This document shows positions 44,892-58,525 of a DNA stretch of 64,000 nt, piece after piece. Location of the stretch: positions 46,432,647-46,496,646 of the forward strand of contig CM028328.1 in assembly GCA_016647705.1 (NCBI GenBank), written 5' to 3'. The DNA comes from Eucommia ulmoides. Taxonomy: Eukaryota; Streptophyta; Magnoliopsida; Garryales; Eucommiaceae. The notes under the pieces are model-generated. The model had not been told where the DNA came from and did no database searches. It was given only the letters and a program-made list of their open reading frames with translations. Position numbers and translations under genes: made by a program. Every line of letters begins with the position of its first letter. Positions within the stretch are counted from its first letter, which is position 1.

Positions 44892-47089
44892 TGTTGGCCT
44901 AGTGAGCTACCCAAAAGAGGGGTGAATTGAGTAGTTATAAAAATTTAAACAAATAAATCTTTCAACACTTAATTATTAAAAAATTATTTTTTCCTAAAAC
45001 AATTATTATTTTCGTTACACAACGGATAAGTGTTTAATTTTTTGTGTATACCCAAACAAATGTAAAGAATAATAACAATACAGCACACCAAGATATATCC
45101 TAATTCAGCAAGTTAGCCTTACCCAATCCAGTCTCCCGAGCTCCACAAAAATTCGTAACCTCTAAACTCCTGATTCTTTTAATGGTAGGAACTAAACCCT
45201 TACAATGATTATTTTCCCGAACTCAGAATTAATCTTTACAAAAAAAAATTCCCCAAACTAAGGAAGAACCTCATCTTTGTACCAGGCTAAAGACTAATCT
45301 AATTCTATTACAGGAAGAATCAAAATCTCACAACTCTCACAAATATCCTATTCCCAAGTAAGGATTGAATCTTTACAATTCACTCAAAATTAATTCAATT
45401 TCAAGGAGAATCAAAACTTAGTTTTTTTTCAGGGGAAAAAAATAACCTAATATTTTTATACTTAGAACAAAGATCAAACCTCAATCTTTTTCACTCAAAA
45501 AAATTGAAACCTAGTTACCCTGACTAGACACTGACCCAACCGTATCTAATTCACTCAAACTCATAAATAAAAAAACATATGAGTCTCTACCACCTCAATG
45601 CAGTTATACTTAATTAATGTTCCGAAATTTACTACGTGATATAGACAATATAAGACAAATTAATATATGATTAATAATAAGTGTGGATAACACAAATTAA
45701 AACCGGTAATCAGATAAACACATAAAATTGTTTTAAAAAAAATTTCAGGATCTTAGATTTGAAAACGATTTTCTAATGATCTTAAATTCAAGCAAGCAAT
45801 AATAATATGAAATCAAAATTAAAAACAATAACTTGAAAAGATCTCACCTAAAAAACACCGAAGAATAAAAACAGAATCACAAGATAGCATAAGTCGGTGA
45901 TGCTAAATCAATCAGTGCTTTAGATCAAGAACTTAGCACAAATCTCTCTTGAAAACTCTCGGCAGAATGATGACTCTTAGAAAAGTGTTGGAACTAATGT
46001 TCTTGATATCTTTCATCTAAGTTTTGCAGGTCTATTTATATAGATTGAAAACAACACTCTAACAGCTACTTTTTAAAAGATATGCCTCTAAAAGACACTC
46101 TTAGACCCCATATAACATAATCATTCAATTATGATATAATTCACATAAAAATATCTTTTAAAACTCTCAAATAAGTTTATAAAATATTTCTCAATTATCA
46201 ATCATAAAGATAAGAAGTATTTAGCTACTTAAATTGAGAGAATCTTTAATTATGAGGACCAAATCAATAGGGATATCAAAATATATGTATCATATCTTCA
46301 ATAAGATCAAATCCCCCGAAATTCTCCCTTGAAATCATAAAAAACGGTTAGTTTTTTACCGAAATACCAAGTTCCTTGAAATCTTAATCGAAACAGTCAG
46401 TTAACCGATCCTTGGGCGCCGGTTGACCAATTGATATAGCGTAGAAACTGGGTTAAAACCAAAATGCCAATCGGTTGACCGATTGGTTAAGAGACTTCAC
46501 CTAACAGAACCTTAAGCCCATCGGTTAACCAATTGCCTTTGGTCAGTTGACCAATTACTGCAGGGACTTCACATTTTACTTCGAAAACCTGAATGTTTCA
46601 AACGATTGATCGATTGATGTTGAACGGTTATTTCCTACACCATTTCTACTCCAAAACCCACTGCTTGATTCAATTAATCGATTACTTTTTTCATTTGACT
46701 GAATTGACCCTAAACTCCAACTATTTATACTTTAATCTTTATTTTTAATCAGGTTAATTATCATTTTCAATTTTCACATAAGGAGCACATGATAAATCAA
46801 TAATTAGGATCATAATTTCTATTATTTCAATGCACAAAAGATAATTCATTTAATAGTGTCATGTGTGATCCTAATTCGAGTTGCATTAAAAGTATAAGAA
46901 TATTGAGTTGTTTTCACCAAATTTCTTCAATGTCTTCAACACTCTTCATTTTTTCACTGCATACATCTTTAACATTTTCTTCACAATGTCTTCAACAATA
47001 TGGAACTATTTTCTGAAATACTCAACAAACACATTAGTTCCACAAAAAACATCAACACTTAATTATCCATCAAAACTTAGAAATTAACA
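44892..47089 (-). repeat. 3' LTR of the Sirevirus-type element
   Basis: 2,198 bp; plus-strand termini TGTTGGCCTAG and AAATTAACA. On minus it starts TGTTAATTTC, right after polypurine tract AAAAAATGGAGAGAT (47090-47104). It has a cluster of GGTTGACCGATT-type palindromes (46380-46690). Confidence 0.85.
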
Positions 47090-47429
47090 ATCTCTCCATT
47101 TTTTATGATAACAATTAACTTTGATGTTTCTCTTTTAAAAAATTGTAACCACGCTCCTCCTAAATCTGAGGACGGGTTTCTAATTCATTTAAGCATAAAC
47201 TTGAAGACATATTCAAATAGTTCAACATATATTCAACATAAGCCAAAAAAAATTAATATAACGATAATGATATTCAATAAAACTCAATATAACCAATTCA
47301 ACTTAGATCTCTCGTTAATTAGTGCAATACTTAGGCGAACAAATTCCTAAACATTAACTAACCACGCTTATAACCACCAAACAACTTCTTCCCCTTTGTT
47401 ATCTCAAAACATGGGGATGAAGACCCAAA

Positions 47430-48309
47430 ATCATCACTCTAGGCATACATGGTTATGCCTAACCATACCTAAACCTCTAATAATTTTCATAAATTGATCT
47501 TTTGCTAGAAGTTTGGTAAAGATATCGGCAAACTGATAAGAGGTATCAATATACTCAATAGTAACATCCATTCTCTAAATATGATCACGAATGAAATGAT
47601 GTATAATTTATATGTGCTTAATTCATGAGTGCTGTGTCAGATTCTTACTTAAGTATATAGCACTTTTATTATCACAATAAATAGGGACTTTCTCCATACA
47701 TTTTTCAAAATCATTTAATTGTTGCTTAATATATAGAATTTGAGTGCAACAATTATCAGCTGCCATATACTTAGCCTCAGTAGTAGATAAGGCAATTGAG
47801 TTATGTTTCTTGCTAAACCAAGAAATCAATGCATATCCTAAAAAGTGACATGACCCGCTTGTACTTTTACGCTCAACTTTGCATCCGACAGAATCAACGT
47901 CGGAGTAAGTAGTTAACTTGAAGTCACTCCCCCTAGGATACCAAAATCCTAGGTCACTTATCCTTTTCAAATATCAAAAGATTTGTTTAACCACAGTTAA
48001 ATACGATTCTTTAGGACAAGACTAAAATCTAGCCCACAAAGAAACACTAAACACTATATCAGGTCTACTAGTAGGAAGATACAACAAGATAACAATCATA
48101 CCTCGATACATTTTCTCATTTACGTTTTTGCTCGTATCGTCTTTGTCTATTTTCATAGCTGTTGCCATGAAAATTTTATACTCTTTAGTGCCATTCAAGC
48201 CATATTTTTTCAACAACTTTTTAGTGTATTTGGCTTGATTAATAAAAATTCCTTCTTTGATTTTCTAGATTTGTAACCCAAGAAAAAAGGTTAACTCTCC
48301 CATCATACT
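47430..48309 (-). pseudogene. Sirevirus-type RT (3' part) and RNase H
   Basis: The RT end reads 'MMGELTFFLGLQ', then 'KYGLNGTKEYKIFMATAMK' and 'YRGMIVILLYLPTSRPDIVF' (48050-48305). RNase H follows: 'TTYSDVDSVGCKVERKSTSG', 'LSTTEAKYMAADNCC', 'PIYCDNKSAIYLSKN' (47625-47970). In-frame stops (48269, 47623) mark decay; a tail ending 'RGLGMVRHNHVCLE' reaches about 47440. Confidence 0.85.
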
Positions 48310-50851
48310 TGTTGGCCCAGTGAGCTACCCAATAGGGAGGGTGAATTAGATAATTATAAAACTTTGAACAATTTAAATTTTAAACACTTAATTAATCAAA
48401 TAATCAATTATATCCTAATCAATTATTATCTTATTTTTCAATGGATAACTGTTTAAACTAAGTACACACCCAAACAAAATATAAATAATACAGAAGAAAA
48501 TATATATCCTGGTTCAGCAAGCTAGCCTTACCTAATCCAGTCCCCCGAGCTTCACAGAGATTTCCACCCACTAAAACCTAGATTCCTATAAAGGCAGGAA
48601 CCAAACCCTCACAATGATTCTTTTCACAGGCTCATAATCAACATTTACAATTTTCTTTTCATAGGTTAAGAAAGAACCCTATCTTTTTGCAAGCTTAAGA
48701 CTAACTTAATTCAATTACAGGAAAAATCACAACATAATTATTTTACCAGACTAAGAATCAAACCTCATAAACACTCACAAGTATCATTTTCCCAGGTAAG
48801 GATTGAACCTTTACAATTCACTCAACAATAAATTCTATTCCGAAAGAATTCACACCTAATTCTTTTCAAGGAAAAAGAATAACCTAACCTTTTTATACTC
48901 TACGTAAAAATCAAATCTTAATTTTTTTTTCCTGAAAACATTGAAACCCAAGCTACCCTGACCAGATATAGCCCCAACTGTATCCAATCCACACAAACTC
49001 ACCAAATACAAAAAAGAAAATGAGTTTCTTCCCACTCGGAGTTTCTACCACTCAAACGAAATTATACTCAATTAATGTTCCAAAATTTACTAGTGATAGA
49101 ATTTAAGTGAAGAATTTAATATCTGATTATAATAAGTGTGGGTATCACAAAGTTAAACACGTAATCAGATAATCACAAAAATCATTTTAAAAAACTCACC
49201 AAATAATTAAAAAAAAAATGAGTTTCCTCCTACTTGGAACTTCTACCACCTCAAACAAAATTATACTCAATTAATATCCCGAAATTTACTAGTGATAGAA
49301 TTTAAGTGAGGAATTTAATATATGATTATAATAAGTATGGGTAGCACAAAGTTAAGCACGTAATCAGATAATCACAAAAATCGTTTTAAAAAAATATTTT
49401 TTATACTCTTGAAGTTTGAAAATAATTTTACTACAATCTTTCAACCAAGAAATCAATAATAATATGAATTAAAAATAAGCTCAACAACTTGGAAAAATCT
49501 CACTAGGAAACCCACTGAAAGAATGTAGATTGAATCGCTAAACAGTTTAAATCGATAACGCCAAAATAATCAGCGCTTTATCTCAAGAACTTCTCACACA
49601 ATAATCTTACAATTGATATCTCAAATAAATCTCAAAATAATAACTCTTAGAAAGCTCTGATAGTTCTTGATGATTTGGTATTTTTTTTATATGAAATTCG
49701 CAAATCTATTTAAGGTGATTTGAAACAAGCCCTCTGACAGCTAGTTTCCACAAGATATGACATTAAAGTGAACCTATAGACCCCATATATCATTATCATT
49801 CAATCCTGGTATAATTCTCTCAAATATAGCTTTCAAATTTTTTAATCCTCAAATTATTTCTCAATCACAAATCACATAGGTTGGAATCATTTAATGAACC
49901 AAATTGAGAAATACTTCAATTATGTGTACCATATCTATAGGGATATCCAAAATAAGTTTATTATATCTTAAATATATTCAAATCCCAAAAATATCTTAAT
50001 CAAATATGCCAAAAAGGCCAGTTGACGGCTAGTATTGAACAGATCCTTAAAATTCTCGAAATCTTAACCACACAGTTGGTTGACCGATCATCAGCTCATC
50101 GGTTGACTGATCAAGCCAGGCCAGCCCTTAAGGTTAGTTGATTAACTGACCCATCCATGGTCGGTTGACCGATTGATATAGGATTTATTTCTAGGCCAAA
50201 ATATAGCCTTAGTCGATTGACCGATCCTCTACGATCAATTGACCAATCAATACAGAGAGTTTCACTTCAGCCAATCAGTTGACTGATCTCTCCTGGTCGA
50301 TTGACCGATCGATTCAGAAAGTTTTACTTCTTCCAACCTACACCAATTGATTGACTGAACCCATTCCCGTCGGTTGACCAATCAATGCTGAAACCTCTCG
50401 TTTTCAACTTATTTCAACTCTAAACTTAAATATTTTAATTATGTTAACTGATTTCTTTTCTCGGTTAACACAAATGACCACCCCAATATTCAATTTTAAA
50501 TACTAATTCTTACTTAGATCATTTTTCATTTTTCAATTTCACATTGAAGCAAATAATTGAATACTAATTATGATCCTATACTTTATCAAATTAAACACAC
50601 AAGAATATAATTTATTAATTTGTGTCGTGTGTGATCCTAATTCGGGATACATTAAGAGTAAAAGAATATTTAAGTTGTTTTCACCTAATATCTTCGGAAT
50701 CTTCAACATTCTTCATTTCATCAACTTCAATTTTCGCATCCTTCACACTTACTTCATGATTTAGAACTCTTATATTGAGACACTCAATAAACACATTAGT
50801 TCCACCAAAAACATCAACCCTTAATTGTCCCTCAAAACATAGGAATCAACA
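48310..50851 (-). mobile_element. Solo Sirevirus-type LTR inside the RT gene
   Basis: 2,542 bp, plus-strand termini TGTTGGCCCAG and GAATCAACA, perfect 5-bp duplication ATACT (48305-48309, 50852-50856). Removing it rejoins the RT reading frame. It is longer than its relatives partly through a ~197-bp tandem duplication (48995-49191, 49192-49389). It has a palindrome cluster at 50050-50395. Confidence 0.92.
48995..49389. repeat. 197-bp tandem duplication within the solo LTR
   Basis: Both copies start AAACTCACCAAATA and run through 'ACTAGTGATAGAATTTAAGTG' to 'AATCAGATAATCACAAAAATC'. The other LTRs of the family have it once. Confidence 0.85.
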
Positions 50852-52380
50852 ATACTTATCTCAAATTCGACCTGCATTATCTTGATAAACTCTTGACAAA
50901 AATTCTTATTAGTAGAATTGAATATAATATCATCAACAAAAATCTGTACTATTAGGATGTCAGTATCATTTTGCATGATAAATAATGTTATATCACTAAG
51001 ACCCCGTCAAAAACTATTTTCAATCAAATATCGACTAAGTCTCTCATACCAAGCACTCGTAGCTTGTTTGAGCCCATACAAATCCTTTCGAAGTTTAAAT
51101 ACATGATCAGAAAGTTTATCACTCTCAAATCGCGGTGATTGTTCGACATAAACTTCTTCTATTATAAAGACATTCAAGAATGCACTCTTTACATCTATTT
51201 GATATAATATAAAATTTTGTGAACATGCAAATGCGAGTAATATTTTAATAACTTCTAATCTAACCACATGTGCATAAATTTCATCATAATCAATTCACTT
51301 TTTTTAATTATAGTCTTGTGCTACTAATCTTACTTTATTTCTAATTACCATACCAATTTCATCATTTTTATTACGAAAAACCCATTTAGTACCAATTACA
51401 GGATGAAAATCCAGTCTAGGAACTAGATACCACACTTTATTATGCTCAAATTGAATTAATTCTTCTTACATCGCTGGCATCCAAGATTCATCAGTTATTG
51501 TCTCATTCACATTCTTAGGCTTAATTTGAGATAGGAAAGCAAGATTTATTATATCTCTAAGGAAGGAACATGTACTTACACTTCTTTCGAAATTACCGAT
51601 AATTTCTTTTACCGAGTGCCACGGCATTGTCTTTATAGCTCGTGGTAAAGTTGTTTCCTCTCCTTTTAGTTCTTTATTCCATGGCTCAATTGTCGTATCA
51701 CCTCCTTGGTTTTGGTTATTTTGTATACCTGCATTATCATTATCTAAAACCTTTCTCGATACAAGGGGATTAGATTCCTCAAATACGACTTGCATAGATT
51801 CTTCTATTACTAACGTACGTTTATTATAAACTTTATAAACTTTACTGTTAGTAGTATACCCAAGAAAAATTTCATAATTAGATTTAGTATCAAATTTACC
51901 CAAATTATCCTTATCATTCAAGATAAAATATTTGCAATAAATTTTTTTAAAATAGGATATATTTGGGGTCTTATCATTCCAAATTTCATAAGGGGTTTTA
52001 TTAAAACCTCTACGAATAGATACTCTATTTACGACATGGCAAGTTGTGCTTACTATTTCAGCCCATAAATATTTGAGTAGATAATTCTCATTTAGTATTG
52101 TTTTAACCATTTTCGGAAGTGTCTTGTTCTTCTTCTCTAGAACACCATTTTGTTGTAGTGATCTCAGTGCAAAAAAGTTATGTGCATACTTGTGCTCATC
52201 GTAATAACTAATTACCTTATAGTTTTTAAACTCTTTGCCTCTATCAGTACAACTATTAATAATGCTACATAGCTTCTTATTTTGAACACGTTTAAATAAC
52301 TTAGAGAGAATATAAACAATTTCACTTTTTTTTTGCAAGGAATAACACCCATGTATATCTAGAATAATCATCCATAATTA
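50852..52380 (-). pseudogene. Sirevirus-type integrase and RT (5' part)
   Basis: The integrase core (52371-51900) has 'SCTDRGKEFKN', 'LQQNGVLEKKNKTLPKMVKT' and 'GFNKTPYEIWNDKTPN'. A variable linker follows, then RT: 'LYQIDVKSAFLN' and 'LRKDLYGLKQATSAWYERLS' (51007-51267) and the catalytic 'FVDDIIFNST' (about 50920-50950). Stops, for example near 51293 and 51469, separate the pieces. It would have driven reverse transcription and integration; it is inactive. Confidence 0.85.
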
Positions 52381-54060
52381 CGAATGCATAAAATTTACCT
52401 CCTAAGCTAGCAATGATATTCGGACCAAATACATCAAGATGCAACATTTTAAGACATCTAGATGTGGATGTGTGCAACTTCTTCTTAAATGATGATCTAA
52501 ACTATTTGCCAAATTGGCTTGCATCACATACTTTATCTTTTACATATTTCAATGCAGGTAAGCTACGTACAAGATTTTTCTTAGATAAATTAGATAGTAA
52601 TTCCATACTAGGATGCCCAAGTCTTCTATGCCATAACCAACTGTTCTCAGATGATGCATTTAAACATGATAAATTTTGAGAAGATAAATCCTCAAATTAA
52701 CAAGTATAAACATTCTCAAATCGTGATACAAGTAATATACTATTATCATGCCCCTTTTTGATTATGAATCTATCATAATAAAAAACAACATTATAACATT
52801 TATCACATAATTGACTAATACTAAACAGATTATGTTTAAGACCATCTAGGACGAGAACATCTTAAATAGTTATAAACTCATTACCAATATTACCTATATC
52901 GATAATTTTACCCTTTGCATTGTCTCTAAATGTCACATGGTCTCCGTCTTTAGGTGTCAAAGACATAAATTTAGATTTATCTCCCGTCATGTGCCAAGAA
53001 CAACCACTATCCACAAACCATTTGCCCTTGCCTATTGATGCTTTCAGTGTAGCCTACAAGAAGCACCTGAAATAGTTCCTAAGTAGTAGACAATCTATAT
53101 GGGTCCGATCTTGTTAGCTGGGATAATTTTAATTCTTTTAGAAACACAAACTTGTCTGCATTTAGATAATTTTGAAAAACATCTACTAATAGTATGTCCC
53201 ACAACATTACATTTAAAACATCTAACAAGATCCCTTATTTCAGAAAAGAATTTATGAAATCTCTTTTATTTAAGATTTTTTTGAAACCCTATACCAACTT
53301 TACCAAAGATACCTCGTGAATTACCCAAACGTATTTTTAAATTATTCTCACCACATGTGAATTTGAAAACTATTGAATGTAAATTAGATATCTTGGATTT
53401 TAATTCAGGGTTTTTAAATTCAAATTTTAACACTTGCTTGTTAAGTGTGCTAATTGTACTTTATAGGGAATTAATTTGAGAATATTGGTTTTTATAATCA
53501 TGTGTTAGTTCTTGATAAATATTAAATAAATCATTAAAATCTAAAGGACAAGAACTAGAATATTTTGTTACCTCATCTCTAGTGACAATCAAAGCAAGCA
53601 TGGATGAACCGTCACTGTCCGATTTTTTTGAGCTATTTGACTCAGAGTTATCTCAGGTGGCTTTTATCGATTTCTTCTTACCTCTCTTTACCTTCTTCTT
53701 TTCTCTTCTCTTTTTATCTCTCTCTTTCTTTGGCTTGGAACATTCATATTGGAAGTGTCTAGTCTTATAACAGTTGAAGTATTCCACATTGCACATGTTG
53801 AAATTTTTCTTTCCCCGTAATGTTCTTCGAGTCATTTTTGTGAAATTATTTGTGAGAAGCATCAAATCATTTTCTTGCGAGACAAGGATTAGAATTGTAT
53901 ATGAACATGTTGCTTTTCATTTTTTTTGTCAACAACACAATTGATATTTCTTTTCTTTTTATTGCATTTAAAAATGAAAAACATAAATCAATTTCTAGTG
54001 CTTTACGAGTTATTGTCTCAAAATAGTGTGAATATTCACAACAATACAATAACAATGTGA
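52381..54060 (-). pseudogene. Sirevirus-type gag, protease and GAG-pre-integrase
   Basis: From high to low: a gag end with a degenerate knuckle 'FNCYKTRHFQYEC' (first Cys changed to Phe) and a Lys/Arg-rich tail (53653-53865); a second, intact CCHC knuckle CFKCNVVGHTISRC (about 53180-53222); the protease 'WFVDSGCSWHMTGDKS' (52980-53030) with the DSG site; and the GAG-pre-integrase 'WLWHRRLGHPSMELLSNL' (about 52590-52645). Several stops are present. Confidence 0.8.
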
Positions 54061-54615
54061 ATGTTCACATTTAATAATACCCAAAAATGGCTCACCAGAC
54101 ACATTATTTTGAGATTCGAAAGGTTGGAATGTTCTTCGACATATCTTACTTTCTATCAACTTAGGTTCTTACAAAACAATGCAATGCGGGTAGGCTTGAG
54201 ATTCAGTCGAGAGTTTCTCAGTAGAATTTAACAGAATGGTGGCTAGAAGAAAACAAATATGTGTACGTGGTTAGCTCACCATTCCGATATTTATAAAAGG
54301 GTGAAGACTTGTTTGAAAAGTCTTGATTGATTCTTAGCCCATTGTTATTAAGGTGGCGATGATTATAGGGGCGTAGATCATGGAACCATTACTTACTGGA
54401 GGTAATGACTCATTCTTTATTTAGTGGAGGTCATTTTTGTCACTTCTGAGTATAGACAGTGATAGCACTTTTGCCCGGGGGCCTAACCCTGACCGAGGTA
54501 TGGGGAAAAAAGTATGGTCGAGCCAATGCTTGTAGTTGGTTAACTTAGGGTGGAATATGCCTTAAGGCGGTTCCTGACTGGGATAATTGCATCAACTGAC
54601 TAGGAACTAATTATA
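54061..54615. other. Unclassified segment between two Sirevirus-type copies
   Basis: No coding or LTR similarity to neighbours was recognised. It is richer in G+C than its surroundings in places ('GCCCGGGGGCCTAACCC', 54472-54488). It begins where gag homology ends and stops where LTR homology begins. It could be a fragment of another element used as filler in a deletion repair. Confidence 0.4.
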
Positions 54616-56196
54616 GGATTAAACCGTTACAAAATCACTCACAAACACGTAATTCTTATTCAGGAATAATCACTACCTCAATCTCTTTACAAGAAGAGAC
54701 TGAAACCCAACTACCCTTGATTAAATATCCCCAATGATATTTAACCCGTTACAACTCACCAATACAAAAATTGATAAGTAATAAATCTCACTCAAGAGCT
54801 TCTACCACCCCAGATAAATAATAACTCAATTAATATCCTAACTAGTGATAGAAAAATATTAGATACAAAAATTTGATTTTAACAAGAATATGGGTAGTAA
54901 ATTGGAGTACGTAATCAAATTCAAGAAATTGTTTATAAAAATATTTTCTTAAAAAATCAGAAATAATTTCTAAGATCAATTTCCAAACAATAATAAAATA
55001 ATGCAATGAAAGAATATAAATGGAAAGATCTCACCCCGGATAATACATAAATAATGATTAGAACAATGTAGCTTTAAATTCTGTAGCAGTGAAGATAAAC
55101 AACAATTGATCTTCAAGATCGTCTCTCAGAAAAACTCACAATATTTCAGATGGATAATTCTTATAAAAGCTCACAATATGATATAATATAATTTCTCTCT
55201 TGTTTACTACTTAATTACTAATGAAATTCGCAGGTCTATTTAAAGGCACATGTAATCAGCCTTCTAACGGCTAGTTTACAAGTGTCATGACAATAAAATA
55301 CTCTTATAGACCCCTTATTAACATAAGGACTTCATTTAGGTTCAATGTCACTTAAAAATAACTTTCAAATATTTCAATTAAATCCCCAAAATATTTCTCA
55401 ATCTTAATTAATAAGCATAAAAACCATTTCAAGTACCAAATTAAAAATTTTAATATTTAATGTACCAAATCAATAGGATTTAATTAATATATGAACCATA
55501 TCTTAAATATCACCAAATCTCTTAAATCTCTCTCAAATCCTAACAAAAAATGGTTACTTTTAGATATGATTTTGGATCAAACATTATCCTGAAACAGAGC
55601 CACCAATCGACTACCCAGTCGACTAGGAGATTCAGTATGTAGCCAATGCAGTTCAACGATCGACCGCTCGGTCGACTCGCAGATTCAGAGAGTTTGTCAA
55701 GCTTTCACCGATCGACTCCTCAATCAACTTTTTCCTTCTGGATCTTTTCTCTGATCTCGTTTTTTACTCACTTTCTTTTACAATTCCACCCCTTTATCCA
55801 TTTTTTCTCTTAAATAAGCTTCACTAATATTCTTATATTTCATTTTAGTCATTCAAAACTATTTATTTTCAAATCACATAGGAGCAAATAAATTAATTTA
55901 ATCAAAACACACATAAAAGATAAAATACATTTTGTTCCGTGTGCATTCCTAAATGGGATATTAAGAGTTGAAATTTATCTGAGTTGTTTTTCCTAATTTC
56001 TTCAAACTCTTAAATCTTCAACTTCATCATTTAGCATCCATTTAATTTGATCTTCAATATCTTTAACTTCATCATTTAGCACATTTAATTTGACATCTTC
56101 ATCACTGGAACTTTAAATCACTGAAACACTCAATTAAAATATTAGTTCCACCAAAATATCAATACTTAATTCTTCATCAAAATCTTAGGATCAACA
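54616..56196 (-). repeat. 3' LTR of the non-autonomous element, truncated
   Basis: It ends CAACA at 56196 on plus. The first ~500 bp of the plus-strand LTR (TGTTGG end) are missing; homology starts at 'GGATTAAACCGTTACAAAA'. It includes GTCGAC-type palindromes at 55610-55740. Confidence 0.8.
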
Positions 56197-56212
56197 ATCT
56201 CCCCCTTTTTTA
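56197..56212 (-). other. Polypurine tract
   Basis: On minus, TAAAAAAGGGGGAGAT lies directly before the 3' LTR start TGTTGATCC. It is the plus-strand DNA primer of the element. Confidence 0.8.
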
Positions 56213-57976
56213 TGATGACAATTAATTTTGATGTTTTCTTTAAACTAAAAATATAACCACACTCCTCCTGAATCTGAGAACGGGTTCTTTAACTTATTTA
56301 AGCATAATAATGAAGATATTATAAAACATAATCAATAAAGCATAAATTTAATCAATAAACTCTCCCTTAATAACACATCAACTAATTCTCCCCATTAATA
56401 AAACATCAACTAATTATCCCCCTTTGTCATCCTCAAAAACAAATTTAGGTAGGAGGGGAACACATAGATAATTCACTCTAGGAAATCATATAATATCAGC
56501 ATATTGGATAACTCATAAATTCAACTTTTGAGCACAAAACATCATTATTATGTGGATCATTTTTATAGATAATTATCAAGTCTACTCAATCCAACAAGAT
56601 CCACACCAAAAATATCTTTCTGAGCATGCAATCTTCCTTTATCAATTTGTAAATGAATAATATTCATGCATAGATGAATAATCATAACATTTTAGCAATA
56701 TAGCATAATATTAATTTTTCACAAGTATATTAACTCTTTTGAAAAACTCATCGAGACAATTAAAATCTTTCAACAATATAGCATGTAATCACATTCTGTT
56801 AAGTCCACATGCCTCACTAATGATACCAAAACATATCTTCCTTACAGATAGAATCTAGAAACATATAATCTTTATTGCACTAAAATCAGAAGCATTTCTC
56901 AATGATATTCTATAAATTATTCTCAACATCATGCGAGATCACTAATCAATTTCAAGTAATTAATTCAGATCGAGTCTTTTTAAGTAACATGCTTCTCATT
57001 AATACATAATCATTAACGCTCAAGAATATGGATCATATCTCAATCAATAACATTCATATTAAAGATGTTATCTCGTAACATGCTCAATCCCTTACACAAT
57101 AATAATCATTTAAAAAATAGAGGATAAGAGACATATACATATATCCAAGTAAGCAATTAATCATGATCTTGAACAATTCAAATCAGATAAATCATTCTTT
57201 ATCTTTTAATTCACCTCAAATAACATGCATTTTAATAAATCAATATTAATAAAAAAAAACTTAGCTCATTTTAATTTCAAAATCTCAATAACATACTTTA
57301 AAATTGACACATGATTACTACTTGATATAAGTATATAAAGACATGTTAATACCCCTTAATTAAATGTGATTCTCATAATCACCAAATAATGTTTCTAAGA
57401 CAACAAGTAAACACATCATTGAAAATAAGTCTTTGAAACCATCACAACTTACCTATTTGGTAAGTCGGGACTTTCCCTCTTTAACAAATTTAATAAATTT
57501 AAAATGCGGAAGGTTAGGAATACCTTTTATATCTTTCGGGATGATTTTACTTTTTACCTCATTTGAGCTCATAATTGATTTGCGTGCACAATTCTTTTTG
57601 GATTGTTCGTATCCTCTTTTCCTTTGATCTTTTCCATTTGATTTATTGAAGATTCCCTTTGCATGGACCGTTTGTGGTTTTCTTGTGCTATCCCATCTTG
57701 GCTTTAGTACAACTTTTCTCTTAGAACATATCTCTTGTGATTTTTTTACAATTTCATCTCATGTCTTTGGTGCATCTTTTCGCTTTGCATATGTCGCTTA
57801 TGGATTTGGCATAAACTCTTTAACTGTTCCTTCAGGTCCACTTCCGACATTTTGTAATTTTGCACAAAACATTTCAATAATTTTCTTCGATATCCATTTT
57901 ATTTTGGATCCGTCCTTGTTAGACATTTACTATCACTGGCCTGTGATGAAAGATGAAATGATGAAGGATATTTACT
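56213..57976 (-). other. Interior of the non-autonomous element, no pol
   Basis: The part near 57430-57960 shows minus-strand, Lys-rich frames with stops ('MSNKDGSKIKWISKK', reminiscent of a Sirevirus gag tail). The rest (56213-57430) is AT-rich without recognisable coding. Confidence 0.5.
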
Positions 57977-58456
57977 TTACCTAGAAAAATCATTTTCAGA
58001 ATCTTTCGAAATAGACTTAAGGTCGAATTTTGATTTTTCAAAAATTTTCTTAAGTAAATCGATTTTAGGAACAAAATCTGACATTTGCCTGGAAATCATA
58101 TCAAATTTATTTTTTAAAACTCTATTTTCATTTTCAAGAGAATCCACTTTAGAGAGCAAATTATTAATTTCAAAAACAACTTCCGAAAACTCTTTTAAAC
58201 CACAATAATCATCCAAATGTATTTTTGGATTTTTGAACACTTTTCTACCATTTTCAAAAGAAACAATTTTTCTTTTTAAACTCAAACTCTCTTTAGCAAA
58301 AAGTAGTATGAAAGAAAATAATTTTTCCATAATAATATGAATATTTTCATTATCATCATCTCTATCACTACTACTGAAATTACAAGAATCATAAACCACA
58401 TTATCATAAACACATTTACCACTATCAAAAGAAAATACACAAAATACATCATCCAT
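57977..58456 (-). CDS. Gag-like coiled-coil ORF, 159 aa
   Basis: The ORF is intact from ATG to stop, starting 55 bases downstream of the primer site. Residues 1-40 are Asp/Ser/Cys-rich. Residues 45-159 are Lys/Glu/Leu-rich with heptad-like spacing ('EINNLLSKVDSLENENRVLK'). The text resembles the coiled-coil C-terminal part of Sirevirus gag. No zinc knuckle is present. It is far shorter than a full gag, so assembly by itself is doubtful. It may be a retained gag fragment or an ORF specific to this non-autonomous family. Confidence 0.5.
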   Translation of the reverse strand: MDDVFCVFSFDSGKCVYDNVVYDSCNFSSSDRDDDNENIHIIMEKLFSFILLFAKESLSLKRKIVSFENGRKVFKNPKIHLDDYCGLKEFSEVVFEINNLLSKVDSLENENRVLKNKFDMISRQMSDFVPKIDLLKKIFEKSKFDLKSISKDSENDFSR

Positions 58457-58510
58457 GGTATGTGCATGTGACCGGTTTAGTTAGGATGTTAAGCCTAACG
58501 AACTAAAACC

Positions 58511-58523
58511 AGCTCTGATACCA
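58511..58523 (-). other. Primer binding site, tRNA-iMet type
   Basis: Minus strand TGGTATCAGAGCT, two bases from the LTR end. It matches the initiator-Met tRNA 3' end and fixes the orientation of the whole LTR family in the window. Confidence 0.85.
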
Positions 58524-58525
58524 AT

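Larger units (their letters stand above)
44892..54060 (-). mobile_element. Sirevirus-type Copia element, 5' truncated
   Basis: Minus-strand element: the 3' LTR (44892-47089) is preceded by a polypurine tract. Domains run from high to low coordinate as gag, protease, integrase, RT and RNase H. Its gag start and 5' LTR are missing; homology ends near 54060. A solo LTR of the same family is inserted in the RT at 48310-50851. Confidence 0.8.
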
